Assembly: GCF_010731615.1 (NCBI RefSeq)
Contig: NZ_AP022618.1
Location: 4,402,001-4,466,000, forward strand
Reading direction: 5' to 3'
DNA: 64,000 nt
Source of the DNA: Mycolicibacterium insubricum
Lineage (GTDB): Bacteria; Actinomycetota; Actinomycetes; Mycobacteriales; Mycobacteriaceae
Below the pieces are notes generated by a model. It was not told the DNA's origin, searched no databases, and worked only from the letters and a program-made list of their open reading frames with translations. The stretch's first letter is position 1. The number at the start of each line of letters is the position of its first letter. This document shows positions 45,332-54,733 of the stretch, one piece after another. The translations under genes and the position numbers were made by a program.

Positions 45332-46003
45332 ATGACGGCCATGTCGGTCACCGACGCGGTCGCCGGCCGTCGTGCGATTCGCGCGTTCGTGCCCAAGACC
45401 GTCGAGCTCGAAGTTCTCACCCGCGTGCTGGACAAGGCCCGCTACTGCCCGTCGGGATCGAACCTGCAGCCCTGGCAGGCCACCGTTCTCACCGGTGAGC
45501 CGTTGCGCGCTTTGCAGGAGAAGCTGGCTGTCGCCACCCCGCAGGAACCGGCGGAGTATCCGATCGTGCCGCCCGATGTCGGGGCGCAGTACACCGCCCG
45601 CACGGTGGCCCTGGGTGCCGCGCAGTACGCCGCGCTGGGTATCGACCGCGATGACGAGGCCGCGCGGACGGCGTTTCGCCGGCAGAACCTGGTCGGGTTC
45701 GGGGCTCCGGTCCTGCTGCTGTGCCATCTGCCGCGGATCATGGACCGCCCGCAGTGGTCAGACGTCGGGATGTGGCTGCAGACCGTCATGCTGCTGCTTC
45801 GGGAGGAGGGCCTGGACAGTTGCCCGCAGGAATCGTTGTCCAGTCACGCCCGGCTGATCAAGGAACACATCGGCGTCGACGACGCCACGCAGATCTTCTT
45901 CTGCGGCATGGCGATCGGGTACCGGGACGAGTCCCGGCCGATTAACAACTTCGAGCGGCCCCGCATCCCGCTGGACCAGCAGGTCAGCTTCCGCGGATTC
46001 TGA
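45332..46003 (+). CDS. nitroreductase family FMN oxidoreductase
   Basis: This 223-residue protein has the family start AVAGRRAIRAFVPKTVEL, the FMN-binding YCPSGSNLQPWQATVL near residue 40 and a C-terminal FFCGMAIGYRDESRPINNF. Members reduce nitro groups, quinones or enones with NAD(P)H. It follows the thiolase-like gene by 60 bases with GAGGAG before the ATG, so it may be co-transcribed. It converges with an SDR gene. Confidence 0.9.
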   Translation: MTAMSVTDAVAGRRAIRAFVPKTVELEVLTRVLDKARYCPSGSNLQPWQATVLTGEPLRALQEKLAVATPQEPAEYPIVPPDVGAQYTARTVALGAAQYAALGIDRDDEAARTAFRRQNLVGFGAPVLLLCHLPRIMDRPQWSDVGMWLQTVMLLLREEGLDSCPQESLSSHARLIKEHIGVDDATQIFFCGMAIGYRDESRPINNFERPRIPLDQQVSFRGF

Positions 46004-46013
46004 GCGGACCGTC

Positions 46014-46868
46014 TCAGGACTGCCGGTAGCCCGGCGGGTTGGCCGAATCGACCCACATGTCCACCCGCAGTTCGGTTCCCGGGCAGTAGTCGTAGACCGA
46101 CAGGTCGGTGATGCCGGCCTCCAACAGCACGTCTTCGCACAGGAAGCTGTTGCCGGTGCACTCTGTGGCGGCCCTGGTGAAAATCGCATACGCCGCATCC
46201 GAGCAGACCTCGGGCTTGCGCGACTGGCGCATCGGGCCTTCCCCGCGCAGGTTCGCGATGGCCGCGGTGGCCACCGAGGTACGCGGCCACAGCGTGTTCG
46301 ACGCGATGCCCCACTCCCGCAGTTCCTCGGCCAGACCGAGCGCGCATAGGCTCATACCGAACTTGGCCATGGTGTAGGCGGTCGGGGTCAGCCATTTCGG
46401 TTCAGTCCGGATCGGCGGTGACATGGTCAGGATGTGCGGGTTGGACCGCCCCCGCATGTGCGGGATGCAGGCCCGGGACACCGCATAGGTGCCACGGACC
46501 TGGATGCCGTTCATCAGGTCGAACTTCTTCATCGACACGCCGAGCACCGGATCGGTGTTCAGCGCCGAAGCGTTGTTCACGCAGAAGTCGATGCCGCCGA
46601 ACTGCTCGGCCGCGCGCGCGACCGCGGCCTCGACCGCATCGCTGTCGCGGATGTCCCCGACGATCGGCAGCGCGTGCCCGCCGGCCTCCTCGATTTCCGC
46701 GGCGGCGGTGTAGATCGTGCCGGGCAGTTTGGGGTGCGGTTCGGCGGTCTTGGCCATCAGCGCGACGTTGGCGCCGTCGGCGGCCACCCGCTTGGCGATC
46801 GCCAGGCCGATCCCGCGACTGGCGCCGGAGATGAACATCGTCGTGCCCGATAGCGACGGTGTGGCCAT
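46014..46868 (-). CDS. short-chain dehydrogenase (HSDL2-like)
   Basis: This 284-residue SDR starts MATPSLSGTTMFISGASRGIG, with SGASRGIG for cofactor binding. KTAEPHPKLPGTIYTAAAEIE is characteristic of hydroxysteroid dehydrogenase-like 2 proteins. NNASALN near residue 95 and YTMAKFG near 165 complete the active site. The ATG at 46868 lies 12 bases from operator copy 5, with TAAGGT 8 bases upstream as a possible leaderless -10 box. Longer in-frame upstream sequence belongs to the opposite-strand amidohydrolase. Confidence 0.88.
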   Translation of the reverse strand: MATPSLSGTTMFISGASRGIGLAIAKRVAADGANVALMAKTAEPHPKLPGTIYTAAAEIEEAGGHALPIVGDIRDSDAVEAAVARAAEQFGGIDFCVNNASALNTDPVLGVSMKKFDLMNGIQVRGTYAVSRACIPHMRGRSNPHILTMSPPIRTEPKWLTPTAYTMAKFGMSLCALGLAEELREWGIASNTLWPRTSVATAAIANLRGEGPMRQSRKPEVCSDAAYAIFTRAATECTGNSFLCEDVLLEAGITDLSVYDYCPGTELRVDMWVDSANPPGYRQS

Positions 46869-46880
46869 ACCCGAATACCT

Positions 46881-46899
46881 TACGGTAGTGTTTTCAGTG
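46881..46899. promoter_or_regulatory. 19-bp operator, copy 5
   Basis: TACGGTAGTGTTTTCAGTG lies between the HSDL2-like SDR (minus) and the amidohydrolase-ALDH-CoA transferase operon (plus). The second half-site is the weakest of the eight (last base G). Confidence 0.65.
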
Positions 46900-46928
46900 C
46901 GGTTCGGGTGGGCCACAGGGAGGCAGCT

Positions 46929-48176
46929 ATGACACAGCCAGTTGAGCAGTTCCGGGATGCGCCGATCTTCGACGCCGACCAGCACATGTACGAGACGTCC
47001 GACGCGCTGACGAAGTACCTGCCGGAGCAGTACGCGCGGGCCGTGCAGTACGCGCAGATCGGCCGGCAGACCCGGGTGGTGATCAACAATCGGGTCACCG
47101 ACTTCATCCCCAACCCGACCTTCGAGCGGGTCGCCGCGCCCGGCGCGCACGAGAAGTTCTTCGCCGGGGAAAACGTGGAGGGCCTGACCCTGCGCGAGAT
47201 GCAGGGCAAGGCGATCGACGCGCCTCCGGCCACCCGCAACCCCGCCGACCGCATCGTCGAACTGGACCGCCAGGGTGTGCGCGAGGCGCTGAACTACCCC
47301 ACGCTGGGCAGCCTGGTCGAACACTCCAGCGCCGACGACCCACAGCTGACGCTGGCCATCATCCATGCGCTCAACGCCTGGATCCTGGAGCACTGGGGCT
47401 TCAACTACGCCGGCCGGGTGTTCACCACCCCGATCATCAACCTCTCCGAGGTCGACGCGGCGCAGCGGGAGTTGGCCTGGGCGCTGGAGAACGGCGCCAA
47501 GGCGGCGTTGATCAAGCCCGGCCCGGTCAACGGGCTGCACGGCTGGCGCTCCCCCGCCCTGCCGGAGTTCGACCCGTTCTGGCGTGACGTGGAGGCCGCC
47601 GGACTGCCGATCGTGCTGCACGCGAGCTTCCCGCCGCTGGACGACTACGTCGGGAAGTGGGAGCCGCCCTACACCCAGAACTTCATGACCCAGAGCGCGT
47701 TCCGGTGGATGGTGCTGGGCCACCGGGAGATCGCCGACATGATCACCGCGCTGATCTGCCACGGCACCCTGACCCGGTTCCCGAAGCTGCGCATCGCCAG
47801 TGTGGAGAACGGCAGCGGCTGGATCATCCCGTTGTTCAACGACTTCGAGGATCTCTACAAGAAGATGCCGCAGAACTTCCCCGAGCATCCGCACGAGGTG
47901 TTCCGCCGCAACATCTGGGTCAGCCCGTTCTGGGAGGGCTGCGTCTCCGACGTCGTCAACACCGTCGGCTGGGACAAGGTGCTGTTCGGCTCGGACTATC
48001 CGCACCCGGAGGGCCTGGCCGAGCCCAAGGGCTTCTGGCGCTACGCCGAGGGGATGGACCGCCGGCGCACCTACGACTTCATGGGCGACAACGCCCGGCG
48101 GTTCATGGGCCTACCGATCACCAACCCCGACCCCGACGCGGTGCGACCGCCCCAGTTGACCGCAACCGGAAGCTGA
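46929..48176 (+). CDS. amidohydrolase family 2 protein
   Basis: This 415-residue TIM-barrel metal-dependent hydrolase/decarboxylase starts MTQPVEQFRDAPIFDADQHMYET. DADQHMYE is the metal-site strand, VLHASF near residue 240 and FGSDYPHPEGL near 360 supply the later His and Asp. This branch of the family often occurs in actinobacterial CoA-dependent ring catabolism, with decarboxylase or C-C hydrolase activity. The start is ATG 46929 rather than GTG 46908. The next gene begins 6 bases after its stop. Confidence 0.88.
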   Translation: MTQPVEQFRDAPIFDADQHMYETSDALTKYLPEQYARAVQYAQIGRQTRVVINNRVTDFIPNPTFERVAAPGAHEKFFAGENVEGLTLREMQGKAIDAPPATRNPADRIVELDRQGVREALNYPTLGSLVEHSSADDPQLTLAIIHALNAWILEHWGFNYAGRVFTTPIINLSEVDAAQRELAWALENGAKAALIKPGPVNGLHGWRSPALPEFDPFWRDVEAAGLPIVLHASFPPLDDYVGKWEPPYTQNFMTQSAFRWMVLGHREIADMITALICHGTLTRFPKLRIASVENGSGWIIPLFNDFEDLYKKMPQNFPEHPHEVFRRNIWVSPFWEGCVSDVVNTVGWDKVLFGSDYPHPEGLAEPKGFWRYAEGMDRRRTYDFMGDNARRFMGLPITNPDPDAVRPPQLTATGS

Positions 48177-48182
48177 CCGTCG

Positions 48183-49667
48183 ATGACCCAAACCACCAGT
48201 GACACCGGGATTCTCGCGGGCGACCCGCGGATGTTCGTCGGCGGGGAGCTGACCGGCGCCACCGGTGGCGCGCAGTTCGACGTGATCCACCCGGGCAACG
48301 AACAGGTCGTCGGCACCGCCGCCGACGGCACTGTGGCCGATATGGACCGCGCGATCGCCGCCGCCCGGCGCGCCTTCGACGAGACCGACTGGTCTCGCGA
48401 CATCGCGTTCCGGCACCACTGCCTGATGCAGCTGCACATGGCGTTGGAACGCAACTCCGAGCGGCTGCGCCGTATCGTGGTCACCGAGGTCGGCTGCCCG
48501 ATCAGCATCACCGGCAGCCAGATCGAGGACCCGATCGCCGAGGTCAAACACTGGGCCGACTACGGCCGCGACTTCGACTACCTGGTGGACACCGGCGTGC
48601 ACCAGGCGGTGATGGGTACCGCGCGGCGCACCCTGGCGTTCGACCCGGTCGGTGTGGTCGGCGCGATCACCCCGTGGAACGTGCCGTTCTACCTCAACAT
48701 CGCCGAGACGATCCCACCGTTGATGGCGGGCAACACCGTCGTACTCAAACCGGCCCAGCTGACCCCGTGGTCCGGATCGGAGTTGGGCCGCATCGTGGCC
48801 GAGGAGACCGACATCCCTGCCGGGGTGTTCAACGTGGTGACCTCCAACGCCAACGCGGTCGGTGCGGCACTGAGCGCCGACCCGCGGGTCGACATGATCA
48901 CCTTCACCGGGTCGACGGCCACCGGCCGCGCCATCCTGGCCGCGGCCGCCCCGACGGTCAAGAAAACCATCATGGAGCTCGGCGGCAAGTCCGCCCACGT
49001 TGTGCTCGAGGACGCCAAGCTCGAGCGGGTGCTGCCGATGGCCGCCATGGTCGCCTGCGTGATGTCCGGGCAGGCGTGCATCATGGCCAGCCGGATCCTG
49101 CTGCCGCGCAGTCGCTATGACGAGGGCATCGAGATTCTCAAGGCCGCCATGGAGGCCACTCCGGTCGGCGATCCGTGGAACCCGGCGATCCTGCAGGGCC
49201 CGCAGATCAGCGAAGCGCAACGACAGAAGGTCCTCGGGCTCATCCGCGGCGGCATTGACGACGGCGCCCGGCTGGTCACCGGCGGCGGGACCCCGGAGGA
49301 GCTGCCGGTGGGTTACTACACCCAGCCCACGCTGCTGGCCGATGTGGACCCGAACAGCCAGGTCGCCCAGGAGGAGATCTTCGGGCCGGTGCTCACGGTG
49401 ATCCCCTACGACAGCGACGACGAGGCCGTCGCGATCGCCAACAACTCCATCTACGGGTTGTCCGGCGAGGTGTCCAGCGCGGACAACGATCGGGCATTTG
49501 CCCTCGCCCGGCGACTGCGCACCGGTAACGTCACCGTGAACGGCCGCAGCCACTTCGGGCTCACCAGCCCATTCGGCGGTACCCGCCAGAGCGGGTTGGG
49601 TCGGCGCAATGGCGACGAGGGTTTCCGGGAATACCTGGAGATCAAGACGATCGGTCATCCGGCCTGA
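48183..49667 (+). CDS. NAD(P)-dependent aldehyde dehydrogenase
   Basis: This 494-residue ALDH has ITPWNVPFYLNIAETIPPLMAGN near residue 160 (cofactor fold), TFTGSTATGRAI near 240, catalytic Glu in IMELGGKSAHVV near 262 and Cys in MSGQACIMASR near 297. It would oxidise an aldehyde intermediate to an acid ready for CoA activation. It is the second gene of the operon after operator copy 5. Confidence 0.93.
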   Translation: MTQTTSDTGILAGDPRMFVGGELTGATGGAQFDVIHPGNEQVVGTAADGTVADMDRAIAAARRAFDETDWSRDIAFRHHCLMQLHMALERNSERLRRIVVTEVGCPISITGSQIEDPIAEVKHWADYGRDFDYLVDTGVHQAVMGTARRTLAFDPVGVVGAITPWNVPFYLNIAETIPPLMAGNTVVLKPAQLTPWSGSELGRIVAEETDIPAGVFNVVTSNANAVGAALSADPRVDMITFTGSTATGRAILAAAAPTVKKTIMELGGKSAHVVLEDAKLERVLPMAAMVACVMSGQACIMASRILLPRSRYDEGIEILKAAMEATPVGDPWNPAILQGPQISEAQRQKVLGLIRGGIDDGARLVTGGGTPEELPVGYYTQPTLLADVDPNSQVAQEEIFGPVLTVIPYDSDDEAVAIANNSIYGLSGEVSSADNDRAFALARRLRTGNVTVNGRSHFGLTSPFGGTRQSGLGRRNGDEGFREYLEIKTIGHPA

Positions 49668-49699
49668 GCCGGGAGATCACGACGGAAGGCGGGTTGGGC

Positions 49700-50923
49700 G
49701 TGTACAAGCCGATGCAGGGTGTTCGGGTGCTGGAGGTCGCGCAGTTCACCTTCGTACCGGCCGCCGGGGCGATCCTGGCCGACTGGGGTGCCGATGTGAT
49801 CAAGGTCGAGCACCCGGTGCGCGGTGACACCCAGCGCGGGTTCCTCTACATGGGCGGTTTCGAGATGCAAGCCGACCGGCACCCGCTGATGGAGCACCCC
49901 AACCGCGGCAAGCGCAGCATCGGCATCGACATCTCGACCCCCGAGGGCCAGGAGGTCATCTACGAGATCGCCAAGACCGCAGATGTGTTCCTGACCAACT
50001 ACCTGCCCTCGCAGCGGCAGCGCAACAAGTTCGACGTCGAGCACATCCGCGCGGTGAACCCGAACATCATCTATGCCCGCGGTAGCGCCTACGGGGACAA
50101 GGGACCCGAGCGCGACACCGGCGGTTTCGACGGCACCGCGTTCTGGACCCGCAGCGGAATCGGGCACGCATTCACTCCCGAAGCCATCAAGGGCGCACTG
50201 TCCCAGGGTATTCCGGCTTTCGGCGACTCGATCGGCGGGATGAACATCGCCGGCGGTATCGCCGCGGCGCTGTTCCACCGGGACCGCACCGGGGAAACCG
50301 TCGAGATCGACGTGTCACTGCTTTCCACCGCGTGGTGGGCCGCCGGCGCAAGTGTCACCCACGGTATGGAGTCCGGGGAGACCATGCGCTCGCTCATGCC
50401 GGATGCCACCGCCTCGGTGAACCCGTTCATGTTCAACTACATGACCTCCGACGACGGCGTGATCAACCTGTGCATCGTGAGCCCGACCGGCTATATCGCC
50501 GACACCTGGGAGCATCTGGGCCTGCCCGAGCTGGCCGACGACCCGCGGTTCAACGACGTGATGCCGCTGATCCAGAACGCCGAGGAAGGGGTGCAGATCG
50601 TCGCCGAGGCGATCCGTGCCAAGCCGTTCGAATACTGGCGTCAGCATCTGAAGACCATGAAAGGCCAGTGGGCGCCGTTCCAGAGCCTGGTCGATCTGGG
50701 CACCGACGAGCAGGCGCTGGCCAACGACATGGTGGTCGAGGTGGAGGCCGCCGACGGCGGCAAGCCGTTCAAGGTGGTCCGCGGCCCGGTGCAGTTCAAC
50801 CACGAACCGCTGGAGACCACCCGCGCACCGCAGGCCTCCGAGCACACCGAGCTGGTGCTGATGGACATCGGCATGGACTGGGACCGGATCGCCGAGCTCA
50901 AGGAGTCCGGCGCCATCGCCTGA
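49700..50923 (+). CDS. CaiB/BaiF family CoA transferase
   Basis: This protein of about 407 residues starts VYKPMQGVRVLEVAQFTFVPAAGAILADWGADVIKVEHP, a canonical family III CoA transferase N-terminus. The catalytic Asp region is in YARGSAYGDKGPERDTGGFDGTAFW. The family moves CoA between acids, so it could activate the acid made by the ALDH. The start is uncertain: GTG 49700 lies 10 bases after GGAAGG, TTG 49694 only 4 bases after. It is third in the operon. Confidence 0.9.
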   Translation: MYKPMQGVRVLEVAQFTFVPAAGAILADWGADVIKVEHPVRGDTQRGFLYMGGFEMQADRHPLMEHPNRGKRSIGIDISTPEGQEVIYEIAKTADVFLTNYLPSQRQRNKFDVEHIRAVNPNIIYARGSAYGDKGPERDTGGFDGTAFWTRSGIGHAFTPEAIKGALSQGIPAFGDSIGGMNIAGGIAAALFHRDRTGETVEIDVSLLSTAWWAAGASVTHGMESGETMRSLMPDATASVNPFMFNYMTSDDGVINLCIVSPTGYIADTWEHLGLPELADDPRFNDVMPLIQNAEEGVQIVAEAIRAKPFEYWRQHLKTMKGQWAPFQSLVDLGTDEQALANDMVVEVEAADGGKPFKVVRGPVQFNHEPLETTRAPQASEHTELVLMDIGMDWDRIAELKESGAIA

Positions 50924-50991
50924 GCCGGGATCGCCGGCGAACTGTGCATAGAGCTCCGCCGATGACGTCGTCGATGGCGGGCCCGCCTGAT

Positions 50992-52473
50992 CTATCTTTG
51001 CGACCAGTCGGTGGGCAACATGGGTGCGGCCGGGGCCGCGTGCTCCTCGGCACCGAGGGTGGTGAATCCGGCTGGTGCACTTGTGGTTCCGCTCGCACCG
51101 AACCGCCCGGCCGATTGCGTCGTCACGCCCGTACCGACGAGTGCGGGCTCCGGCGCCCGCGGTTCGGAATCCTCGGCATCCATGAACTCATAGCGGTACC
51201 CGCGTTCGGTCGCATTGCCGCTCTGGCGCCGCTTGGCCCGCGCCTTGCGTCGCGCCGCCGATGCCGCAGCGGCGGCCGCGGCCGCGGCAGGCGCGCTCGC
51301 CGACGCCGACGCCTCGGCGTCGAGCCGGTTGCGCTGACCCGAACCGAAACTCGTCCACGGGCCGCCGCCGCCGACCGCGTAGGCCAAGGCTTCGACGCCG
51401 GTGGCCGCCGGCGGTGCCGGCACCGCCGGGACGGGTGCCGGCGCCGACGGAGCGGCCGGGGCCTGCGGGGCCGACGGCAGGCCCGCGACGGGCGCGGGAG
51501 TCGCCGTCAGCCCAGCCAGCGGCCAGTGCTGGCCCTGCCCGACGGCGACCTCCTCGGGCAGCACGTCCACAGGCGGGGTATCCACCACCGGCGCTATTGA
51601 CGCCAGGCCCAGGGCGATCGGGATGGCGGCAAGCCCGGGCGTCGCCGCCAGGGCGTACAGCGGCGTGCCCATCAGGGCGAAGGTCGCGGTGTAGGCGAAG
51701 ACGAAGAACATCGGGATCCACTCGGGGCTGAACAGCGCGCCGATACCACCGTCCTGAATCGCCTGGATCACCCCGCCGAAGGTGTTGATGGGGTCGAGGA
51801 TCATCCGCTTGAGCATGGTCCACATGCTGGAGAAGTGCTCCGAGCCCGACAACAGCTGGGCGATGAGATCGTTCCCGTTGACCAGCGGGGCAACCAGGTC
51901 CGACCACCACTGCAGCGGATTGGACACTCCGTCGGCGGCCAGGATGGCCGGAGCCGAGGTGGTCTGCGGGTTGGCTGCGACGGCGGAGGTGGTCACCGTG
52001 TCGTAGACGGACATGGTGGTGGCGGCCTGGACCCACATCCGGACGTAGTCGGCCTCGTTGACCGCGATCGGAACGGTGTTGATGCCCAGGAAATTGGTGG
52101 CCAGCAAAACCCCGTGAATGACGTGGTTGGCCGCGATCTCGGCCACGGTCGGCATGGCCGCCAGCGCCGCCGTGTAGTCGCCGGCCACCGTCTCGTGCGC
52201 CGCCGCCGACGCCGCGGCGTTTGCCCCGGCCTGCTCCAGCCAGGCCAGATACGGCAGGTGCGCCGCGGTGTAGTCCGCCGCGCTGGGACCGTCCCAGGAT
52301 CCGGCGGCCACCGCGTCGAGTACCGCGACGAGGTCGGCGGCCGTGCTGGCGTACGCGGCACTCAGGCTCGACCAGGCGGTCGCCGCGGCAAGCAGCGATC
52401 CGGGGCCCGGGCCGGTCGACAGGAGCGTCGCGTGAATCTCCGGTGGGAGCGCCATCCATACGGGTGCCGTCAT
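50992..52473 (-). CDS. PPE family protein (PPW-type C-terminus)
   Basis: This 493-residue protein has an N-terminal PPE domain ([24 protein letters not shown]..., with WDGPSA near residue 59). A hydrophobic middle (about 245-300) and a Pro/Ala-rich linker follow, then an Ala-rich segment, GRFGASGT and the terminal PMLPTDW, which fits the PxxPxxW mark of the PPE-PPW subfamily. Such proteins are normally exported by a type VII system and act at the cell surface. No PE partner or ESX genes are near. An IdeR-like box lies just upstream. Confidence 0.9.
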   Translation of the reverse strand: MTAPVWMALPPEIHATLLSTGPGPGSLLAAATAWSSLSAAYASTAADLVAVLDAVAAGSWDGPSAADYTAAHLPYLAWLEQAGANAAASAAAHETVAGDYTAALAAMPTVAEIAANHVIHGVLLATNFLGINTVPIAVNEADYVRMWVQAATTMSVYDTVTTSAVAANPQTTSAPAILAADGVSNPLQWWSDLVAPLVNGNDLIAQLLSGSEHFSSMWTMLKRMILDPINTFGGVIQAIQDGGIGALFSPEWIPMFFVFAYTATFALMGTPLYALAATPGLAAIPIALGLASIAPVVDTPPVDVLPEEVAVGQGQHWPLAGLTATPAPVAGLPSAPQAPAAPSAPAPVPAVPAPPAATGVEALAYAVGGGGPWTSFGSGQRNRLDAEASASASAPAAAAAAAAASAARRKARAKRRQSGNATERGYRYEFMDAEDSEPRAPEPALVGTGVTTQSAGRFGASGTTSAPAGFTTLGAEEHAAPAAPMLPTDWSQR

Positions 52474-52483
52474 GGCGGAGATT

Positions 52484-52502
52484 ATTGCATAGCCTAACCT
52501 TA
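52484..52502 (-). promoter_or_regulatory. IdeR-like iron box upstream of the PPE gene
   Basis: ATTGCATAGCCTAACCTTA matches the known mycobacterial IdeR consensus TTAGGTTAGSCTAACCTAA at 14 of 19 positions, including the core TAGCCTAACCT. It lies 10 bases before the PPE ATG on the minus strand and overlaps the stop codon of the upstream acyl-CoA dehydrogenase gene. It predicts iron-dependent repression of the PPE gene. Confidence 0.55.
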
Positions 52503-53660
52503 CTTCGGTGGGACCGATCCGTAGCTCGGCTTCCCCAAACCCAGCACGTGCTGGGCGATCATGTTGCGGAAAACCTCCAGGGAACCGCCGTAGATGCCAG
52601 CCAGCGGGGCGAACCGGTACAGGTACTCCGAGGTGCCTCCGTCGGCGGCTCCCGGGGTCTCGATCGGCAGCACCGACGCGGCACCGGAGATGTCCATCAG
52701 GTCGGGCCCGATATCGCGCATGGCCTGTGCCTGGGCGACCCGGCCGAAGATGCTCGGGGTGGACAGCGCGGCCTCCAGCTTCGCCGCGCTGCGGCCCAAC
52801 CGGTAGGCCACGGAGTCGTCGTCGACGTCGGCGACCGCGGCGACCGCGTCCAGCGCGGCGGACATGAAGCCGGCCTGGTGCGCCATGATCGCCGGGTCCG
52901 CCAAGCCGTCGGCGTCGGAGGCCACCGCCCCGTGTTCGGCGTCCAGCGGTCCGCGCAGCACGGTCCAGCCGCCTCCTGCCTCACCGAGTAGGTACTTCGG
53001 GTCCACCCGAACATCGCTGTAGTAGACGATGTTGGTGCGGTCACCGTCGATGGTGCGCAGGCCCTGAATCTCGATGCCGGGCAGGTCGAGCGGCACCAGG
53101 AACATCGACAGGCTCTTGTGCTTGGGCGCATCCGGATCGGTGTTGGTGATCAGGAAGACGTACTGGCAGTTGTGCGCGCCGGTGGTGAACATCTTCGACC
53201 CGTTGATCACCCACGCGTCGCCATCGCGCACCGCCCGCGTCTTGCAGGTGGCGATGTCCGAGCCGCCCTCGGGTTCGGTGTAGCCCAGGCACATCCGGAC
53301 CTCTCCGGAGAACACCTTCGGCAGCACCTCGGCGACCACTTCGGGCTTGCCGAACATCTCCACCGCGTGGGCCACCAGCTGAGTGGTCCCCCAGGTCACC
53401 CACGGGGTGTGCACCCGGCGCTTCTCCAGTTCCCAGATGCGGCGGCGGATCCGGGAGAAACCGGCGCCGGCTTTGGTGCGGTACTCCTGTTCCAGGTAGC
53501 CGGCCTTGCCCAGGGCCAGGTGCACGTCCTCGTCGAAGTTGTCGCCGGTCTCGCGGTCCCGGCGGCGCACCTCCTCGGTGACGTGCTCGGAGAGGAATTC
53601 CCGGCTGTTGACCAGGAATTCGGTGTCTTCGGCGTCCAGTACGACGCTACTGAAGTCCAT
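52500..53660 (-). CDS. acyl-CoA dehydrogenase (FadE-type)
   Basis: This 386-residue flavoprotein has the ACAD substrate/FAD segment [22 protein letters not shown] near residue 130 and [21 protein letters not shown] near 155. The C-terminus carries [39 protein letters not shown]. Actinobacterial steroid-type FadEs work as heterotetramers of two different subunits. The adjacent FadE at 53671 is a likely partner, because the two genes are 10 bases apart. It is the last gene of the six-gene operon. Confidence 0.92.
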   Translation of the reverse strand: MDFSSVVLDAEDTEFLVNSREFLSEHVTEEVRRRDRETGDNFDEDVHLALGKAGYLEQEYRTKAGAGFSRIRRRIWELEKRRVHTPWVTWGTTQLVAHAVEMFGKPEVVAEVLPKVFSGEVRMCLGYTEPEGGSDIATCKTRAVRDGDAWVINGSKMFTTGAHNCQYVFLITNTDPDAPKHKSLSMFLVPLDLPGIEIQGLRTIDGDRTNIVYYSDVRVDPKYLLGEAGGGWTVLRGPLDAEHGAVASDADGLADPAIMAHQAGFMSAALDAVAAVADVDDDSVAYRLGRSAAKLEAALSTPSIFGRVAQAQAMRDIGPDLMDISGAASVLPIETPGAADGGTSEYLYRFAPLAGIYGGSLEVFRNMIAQHVLGLGKPSYGSVPPK

Positions 53661-53670
53661 GCTCTTGCTC

Positions 53671-54729
53671 CTAGGCTGCCGGGGCCGGGTCGCCGGCCGA
53701 TTCCCGTTGCGCGATGATCCGGCCGACGGCCTGGGCGGTCTGGCCGGGATCCCCGGCGACCAGCGGCCAGCCGCGCGCCCGCACCAGGTAGGCGGTCGCC
53801 GCGGCCTCGGTGGACACCCCGAGCCCGCCCTGGATGTGCACGGCCATGGTGGCGGCCTGGGCGGCCTCGGCGGCCATGAAGACGAAGGCGCAGCCGGGCA
53901 GTTCGGGTCGCTCGTCGGGCTCGTTGTCGAGGAACCAGGCTGCTCGCCGGGACAGGTTGCGCCCGCCCTGCACGACGATCGCCATATTCGCCAGCGGGTG
54001 CGAGATGGCCTGCAGGGTCCCGATCGGCACCCCGAGGGTGTAGCGGGTCTTCGCGAATTCGGCGGCGACCGTCATGGTCTGCTCCACCAGGCCGGCCAGC
54101 GCGGCGGCGGTCAGAATCCGCCATTCGTCCAGCGCCCGGGCGTATTCGGCCAGCGCCTCCTCGCCCGCGGCGAGCACGCTGCGGTGATCGGCGGTCGCCG
54201 GGTCGATCCAGGCCATCGGCAGCCGGCCGAGGTTGTCCACCCGGGGTGCCCGGGTGTCGTAGCCCAGCAGCACCACCTCGTCGCCGTCGGCGACGATGAT
54301 CTCCTCGGCCACCGCGCCCGAACCGATCAACCGTGGTCCCCCGGGCCGCTCGGCGCGCACGTCGAGTCCCAGAATCCGTGCTCCGGAAACGATTTCGGGA
54401 TCGGCGACGCCGAGTCGGGCGGCCAGTCGGGCCGCGCAGACGTGCTCGATCCAGGGCACCGGGGCCACGGCGCGGCCAATCTCCTCGGCGACCAGGGTCA
54501 GGTCGACCAGGGTGGCGCCGTCACCACCGGCGGACTCCGGCAGCGCCATCGAGCTGGCGCCCATCGCGCACAGTCGCTCCCACAAGCTCTTGTCGAATCC
54601 GGATTCCTCTGCAGCCCAGACCGTCTCGATCGAGCAGTGGGTGTCGAAGAATTGCCGGTAGGCGGCGATGAGGTCCTTGTGGTCCTCGGTCAGGCTGTAG
54701 TCGAGCCTGCGCAATTCGAAGCGATCCAT
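53671..54729 (-). CDS. acyl-CoA dehydrogenase-like subunit (FadE-type, short)
   Basis: This 352-residue ACAD-fold protein starts MDRFELRRLDYSLTEDHKDL. It has the C-terminal helix AKTRYTLGVPIGTLQAISHPLANM near 240 and MAVHIQGGLGVSTEAAATAYLVRARGW. The middle beta domain is shortened and lacks a clear FAD-binding TEPxGGSD motif. This is typical of the non-FAD-complete partner in alpha2beta2 steroid FadE pairs. The ATG at 54729 is 5 bases from the preceding stop. Confidence 0.88.
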   Translation of the reverse strand: MDRFELRRLDYSLTEDHKDLIAAYRQFFDTHCSIETVWAAEESGFDKSLWERLCAMGASSMALPESAGGDGATLVDLTLVAEEIGRAVAPVPWIEHVCAARLAARLGVADPEIVSGARILGLDVRAERPGGPRLIGSGAVAEEIIVADGDEVVLLGYDTRAPRVDNLGRLPMAWIDPATADHRSVLAAGEEALAEYARALDEWRILTAAALAGLVEQTMTVAAEFAKTRYTLGVPIGTLQAISHPLANMAIVVQGGRNLSRRAAWFLDNEPDERPELPGCAFVFMAAEAAQAATMAVHIQGGLGVSTEAAATAYLVRARGWPLVAGDPGQTAQAVGRIIAQRESAGDPAPAA

Positions 54730-54733
54730 CCGG

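Noticed and set aside
46870..48005. Long N-terminal extension of the SDR gene on the minus strand
   Set aside because: It runs antisense through the amidohydrolase at 46929; the SDR Rossmann motif begins just after the ATG at 46868.
51250..51500. Dense Ala/Pro codon repeats inside the PPE gene
   Set aside because: Ordinary low-complexity linker of PPE proteins, not a nucleotide repeat element or CRISPR.
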